Source: Diplosphaera chodatii (lineage: Eukaryota > Chlorophyta > Trebouxiophyceae > Prasiolales > Stichococcaceae). From it: a DNA stretch of 64,000 nt. The position numbers and the translations under genes were made by a program. This document shows positions 60,301-64,000 of the stretch, piece by piece. How positions within the stretch are numbered: the first letter of the stretch is position 1; each line of letters opens with the position of its first letter. The stretch spans positions 682,001 through 746,000 of the forward strand of contig JAALGY010000012.1 in the NCBI GenBank assembly GCA_032358165.1. Reading direction: 5' to 3'. The notes beneath the pieces were generated by a model. That model was not told where the DNA came from and searched no databases. It was given only the letters and a program-made list of their open reading frames with translations.

Positions 60301-63300
60301 ACCTGGCCGGCCAACGCCGAGGCTAGTCCTGCACCGCTGGCCTGGCAGCAGCCCAGCGCCACCTGCAGATATCAAAAGTTCGTCTGCCTGTTCGGTCCGG
60401 TACCTTGCCAACTTTCAGACCATCTCTCTCAGAACGTATGCAAGGTGTCACATCTGGTACTGCACAAATGACCAAGGGGTAGGCAATCATTGTCAATGGC
60501 ATGAAAGCGTCCTTGACAAAAGCCAGCTGCTCCATGATGAAAGGCATGGTGAGGAAAAGGTTGCGGACCTCTGTGGCTGAGGCGCTGATGGTGTAGGGGC
60601 ACCCAGGCAGCAGTGCGTCGTTGAGCATTGCCGACACCTTATGCTTTCCCACCTGTAAGGGCGTGAGCACATAGCACATTGGTTCCTACTGCTCAGTGGG
60701 TGTTTTCTAATGTGACGACATGGAATTGAGCCAAGCTGACCCACAGTATCGACCGCCTTCGTCGTCTGCTCAGACTGTGAGTCGGGCGGTCCACTGTGCA
60801 CCGCGACATCTCAGCGGGCACCGCGCTGGTGCCTAACAATCCAATGGGCACCTCGGAGCAGGTGAGGGCGGCCGTGTAGCGGCCGACGCCGTCCTCCAGG
60901 GCCAGCGGCAGCAGGGACTTGGTGCCAGACGGCGCCTGCACCGTCACCATCACCGCCTCGTGTCCGCTCACCACCCGCCCCCCTGCGCATGACAGCACCT
61001 GAGGTGTGACCCTTGTGATGCTGTTCACCTTGTTCAGACTACGAGACCACTTGTTCATGGCACCCTGCTCTGCTTTCGAAACTCCCCTTCCTCCTCCTTG
61101 TTGCTGGTTTCTGACAGACAACGACTGTGTACTGCAGCATATCATGAGATCAGGTATGGAATGGTGGCATTGTACTGGCACAACCTTGCCAGCATACTCT
61201 AGTTTGATTGCTGAGGGCCAGAGGCACTGAGGACCTCAGCAAGTGAGAGGTGCACCGTTGCCCCACAGGACGGGCTGGATGAACAGGCGGTGCTGCCAGC
61301 CGCAGGTGAGGCTGCCCACATCACCGCCCAGCATCACACACTCCGCCGCAGTCAGCGGCCCGTACGCCGCCTGGATCTGCACCATGGAAAGCGCTCACAA
61401 AAATCAGGTATCTGCACTGGAATATGAGGCCAGATGTGATGCACCTTGCAATGCAGCGTTAAGTGCGGATGGCCTGCCAATGCTAAGGCATGTCCACATC
61501 TACCAAACTATGATCGATGCTCACTTTCACACTCCAGCGTCACCACCAGCTGGCCCTGGCACATGGCGCGCTGCGTCGCCACCGGGGATCACCTTGATGG
61601 CGGCGGCAGCGATGGCTGCGCCGTTGACGTGGGGCGTGAGGCGCCACTCGCCTTGCAGCTCCAGGCGGAAGGCGAGGGAGTAGGCGCCGTTGGTGTTGTC
61701 CACCACCGCCGCCCGCACCTCGCGCTTCCCATCCGCGTGCCGCAGCACGGCCTCCACCTTGTCGCCCCCCTCACTCCTGCGGTGACATTATTGTTAGGGG
61801 TAGTTGAGTTAGGGGTAGTTAAAGAACGGTTGAATGACTACCCCTATTATTGTGGGTTCACTACGGGGAGCATGACCACAAGCAAGGGAGCACTGCTTCA
61901 CTGGTGCCTTGCGTGGCCGACGGAAGTGGGTCTGCTGTGAGCGCCGCAAGCGTCTGCCTGTGCAGCAGCATGGGTGATCTGGGCATGGAGACCAGATTGC
62001 CCTGCGCACATCCGTACGCTGCGCACCTGGGGTTGCCAAACTGGTCGGCGGTGGTCAGCGTCAGGGTGTAGTCACGGCCGCAGACGGTGCCATACAGCGC
62101 GTCGCCCTTGATGCTGGCGCGGAGCTTGCCCACCCGCGCGGGCACCACCTCCAGCAGCTTCGGCCAGCCTGCAGCATGTAGCGTCAGCAGGTGTCAGCTG
62201 TTGCTGCTGTCCTGTGCATCCGTGGTGTCGAATCGCAACCCTTGTGTCAATGCTGTTGGCTTGGGTGGCGCACCAGCACTGCTACGCAATCAAGCACAGG
62301 ACATTGCACCACATGACAGCGCTCATAGTTCTCGCACGACCTGGCACTCGGGCCAACCACCTTTCCGAGAAGAGGCGCGTAATGACTGTACCTGAGGCCA
62401 GCTTGCCGCCAAAGGTGGCTGTCAGCACATATGAGCCCGCTGTGACCAGCGTGGCAGAGTGCCGCCCGTACCCCGCATTGATGAACTGCACCGACTGTGG
62501 TCCATTCGCCACCACCTTGGCCTCCGAGCCCTCGCCTGACAGCCACAGTGTGAGTGAATTGGATGCCTAGTATGAGATGACGGGTGGTGGTGATCGTGGA
62601 CTACACATCAGGTTGTACTGCACACCGGTTGTGGCAGTGGGGTTGCCGAAGGAGTCGCGCAGCTGGACGGCCACCACAAGCTCTCGGCCGGCCTGCATGC
62701 GTTGCCGGCAGGTGGACTTGTATGCTGGTGACAGTGTTCATGGGCCCACTTATGAAACGCTCAGCAAATGATCAAGGGCAATGAAACGCTCAGATAGTGG
62801 AGTACAAGGCGTGAGACTGCACGCACCTCCAGCCGCCTCTCAGATCGGCCTGCGGCCTCAATGGTGGCGCTGGACTTGGCGGCATCCGCCAGCCCTGGAG
62901 CGATGCCAATGGCAAATGGACTGCCCTTCAGCACCTGCACAGCAGTATGAACCGTAGGCCATGCGGAAGGGCTTGAAGATCGAAAATTCAATGCTGGTCA
63001 ATGCTGTCTGCAGTGCCTGCTGTTGAGACTGGGCAGCTTGTGATCGGAAACTACCTCGCCACTCGAGGAGCATCGCACGATGAGGGAGTTGCGGCCCGCC
63101 ACATCCGCGGAGTAGTGCACCGCCAGCTCAGCGTCCGAGACGCGCATGACGGAGGCCGTGAGGGTGCCTGGGCCGCTGCCCTCAGCGCCAAAGGCCGCCT
63201 GGCTAAGAGGGTTTAACACCCGGTTGCCGAACCTGTGATGTAGGCGATCATACCTCTCACACAAGAGCCAGCTGCTTGCACAGGCATCAGCCAGCATCAA

Positions 63301-64000
63301 GCAAGTGGTATGGTAGACATGTACATCGAAGCATCGCTGGCAAGGTGAGGTTCGACCTGTCGGCGGTCCAGAACCGCAGCTGGCCGGCATGCCCTGCAGC
63401 GATCTCCGCGCGGGCGTGCTGCACCTCGCAGTGCGCCGGCGACACGGGCCCCGGGGCGCACTCCCCCCGGAACACGCTCTTGGACGGGTCGCCGGCCAGG
63501 CCCACCACCTGTAAGTAGATAGACATTCTGTGACATCACAACTGTCCAGTGACAGAGGCGTGGGTCCATGTCCAGTGTGCGAGACAGTGCGCTGTGGTCG
63601 ACAGGCCTGTGCGTCTCTTGCTGATGCTGGAATAGGATCTTCAAAAACATGCTAGTGCGCACCAGCTGGTACTCCCCCGCACGTGTGACCACATACGACG
63701 CCTCGTAGTTGCCCTCGCCATGGTTTACAATGCCGCCTGCACATCTCTCAGCTCTGACATCTGCTCAGGATGCTTACAATCTGTGCCACGTGCTCCTCCT
63801 GTTCGCTTAACATCCCACATGTCTACGACCGTCTATTTGATGTGCGATTCCATGTAGCACCTGGGATCTCTTTGCCATCCACGACCACGGTCAGTGTGAA
63901 TTCGGCGGCCGCCGAGGCGACGGTGTAGCCACGGGCGTCGCAGGCGCGCAGCCGGAAGGACGCTGTGCTGCCAGCGATGCAGGCGCTCAGGCCATCGCCC
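48363..64000 (-). CDS. giant filamin-repeat/kinesin-14 motor protein (5' partial)
   Basis: One minus-strand gene runs from beyond the right edge to about 48363. Order of parts in the protein: at least 14 filamin/ABP280-type immunoglobulin-like repeats (63998 to 52336), a coiled-coil neck (52038 to 51430), a full kinesin motor (about 51213 to 49157), then a short Pro/Ser-rich tail (from 48920). The junction is supported by phase: exon 52433-52336 ([20 protein letters not shown], then [11 protein letters not shown]) ends in phase 2 and exon 52038-51957 ([20 protein letters not shown]) restores frame. The exons 51808-51698 and on are in phase too. A C-terminal motor after a neck ending RGNIRVYVRAKP places it in kinesin-14, a minus-end-directed group. 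Filamin repeats usually bind proteins or crosslink actin. The last exon after 48800 and the stop near 48363 are uncertain. Confidence 0.85.
49150..51213 (-). other. kinesin motor domain, complete
   Basis: Motor exons in order: [35 protein letters not shown] with [20 protein letters not shown], giving the P-loop GQTGAGKT across a splice junction; [20 protein letters not shown]; switch I NAHSSRSH; switch II DLAGSER with [24 protein letters not shown]; and [18 protein letters not shown], ending NFASKV. Every nucleotide- and microtubule-binding signature is present, so the motor should be active. It is downstream of the neck, as in kinesin-14. Confidence 0.92.
51430..52038 (-). other. coiled-coil stalk and kinesin-14 neck
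   Basis: Three exons (52038-51957, 51808-51698 and about 51538-51430) encode charged heptad-like helices: [36 protein letters not shown] and [18 protein letters not shown] then [11 protein letters not shown]. The last peptide is the conserved neck preceding kinesin-14 motors. The stalk is short, around 95 residues, so the filamin array would provide most of the length of the molecule. Confidence 0.85.
52336..63998 (-). other. array of filamin/ABP280-type Ig-like repeats
   Basis: The repeats show the filamin pattern: a D-x-x-GN strand, a DGxY or similar strand, GxYxLxV, and an ending like IxGSP. D-x-x-GN-type motifs lie at about 52730 (DEYGN), 53840 (DQYGN), 54548 (DAFGN), 55002 (FGNAL), 56505 (DAYAN), 57897 (DAYGN), 58796 (DQYGE), 59505 (FGNRI), 60270 (DANGN), 62043 (DQFGN), 62650 (DSFGN), 63227 (FGNRV) and 63935 (DARGY). 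The exon pair 52739 to 52336 gives a textbook repeat ([37 protein letters not shown]). Many repeats are split by introns near the DxxGN motif, and some are degenerate. The array continues beyond the window. Confidence 0.83.
61795..61846. mobile_element. 52-bp micro-MITE in an intron of the filamin-kinesin gene
   Basis: TAGGGGTAGT at the left end (61795) and ACTACCCCTA at the right end (61846) are perfect 10-base inverted termini. Flanking 7-base direct repeats TTATTGT lie at 61788-61794 and 61847-61853. A second internal copy of TAGGGGTAGTT occurs at 61810. The TAGGG terminus and short duplication suggest a hAT-like origin, though hAT duplications are usually 8 bp. Confidence 0.65.

Overview
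The window is nuclear DNA of a green alga (Chlorophyta; I lean to a trebouxiophyte-like lineage but cannot prove it). Genes are GC-rich and cut by many short GT-AG introns. Recognisable families (an EDR1-type Raf-like kinase, GT14 and MNN1-like Golgi glycosyltransferases, an S1 protein resembling plant PDE338, a U-box E3, a kinesin-14) are plant/algal. No bacterial operons, rRNA, tRNA or CRISPR were seen. Exon limits come from reading frames plus splice phase. Where phases close from start to stop I call the model complete; elsewhere I say which end is unresolved.

Layout from left to right: Nudix hydrolase (+, 471-2011); an unidentified acidic protein (+, to 3909); a Golgi alpha-mannosyltransferase-like gene (-, 4815-8954), head-to-head with a GT14 glycosyltransferase (+, about 9380-12251); an unidentified multi-pass membrane protein (+, 13008-15226); a two-S1-domain RNA-binding protein (-, 15742-19013); a deoxynucleoside kinase with an N-terminal helix-hairpin-helix-like segment (-, 19999-22988); an EVE-domain protein (-, 23530-25079), divergent from an EDR1-domain protein kinase that appears spliced to an armadillo-repeat tail (+, 25917-33265); a BTB protein (+, 34440-35463); a protein of tandem four-cysteine units (-, 35859-37485); a secreted ferritin-like protein (+, 38812-41391); a U-box E3 ligase (-, 41937-44993); and a divergent pair of 131-residue two-exon membrane proteins (45547-46140 and 46504-47039).

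A gene-poor stretch at 47.0-48.4 kb holds a decayed LTR-retroelement fragment and a 114-bp foldback element with a 9-bp target duplication.

The right-hand 15.6 kb is the C-terminal part of one giant minus-strand gene. It has at least about 14 filamin-type immunoglobulin-like repeats, then a coiled-coil neck, then a complete C-terminal kinesin-14 motor; the 5' end lies beyond the window. This filamin-kinesin architecture is the most striking content. The kinase-armadillo fusion is second. The two glycosyltransferases sharing a promoter region suggest coordinated glycan synthesis in the secretory pathway; the other neighbours show no obvious shared pathway.
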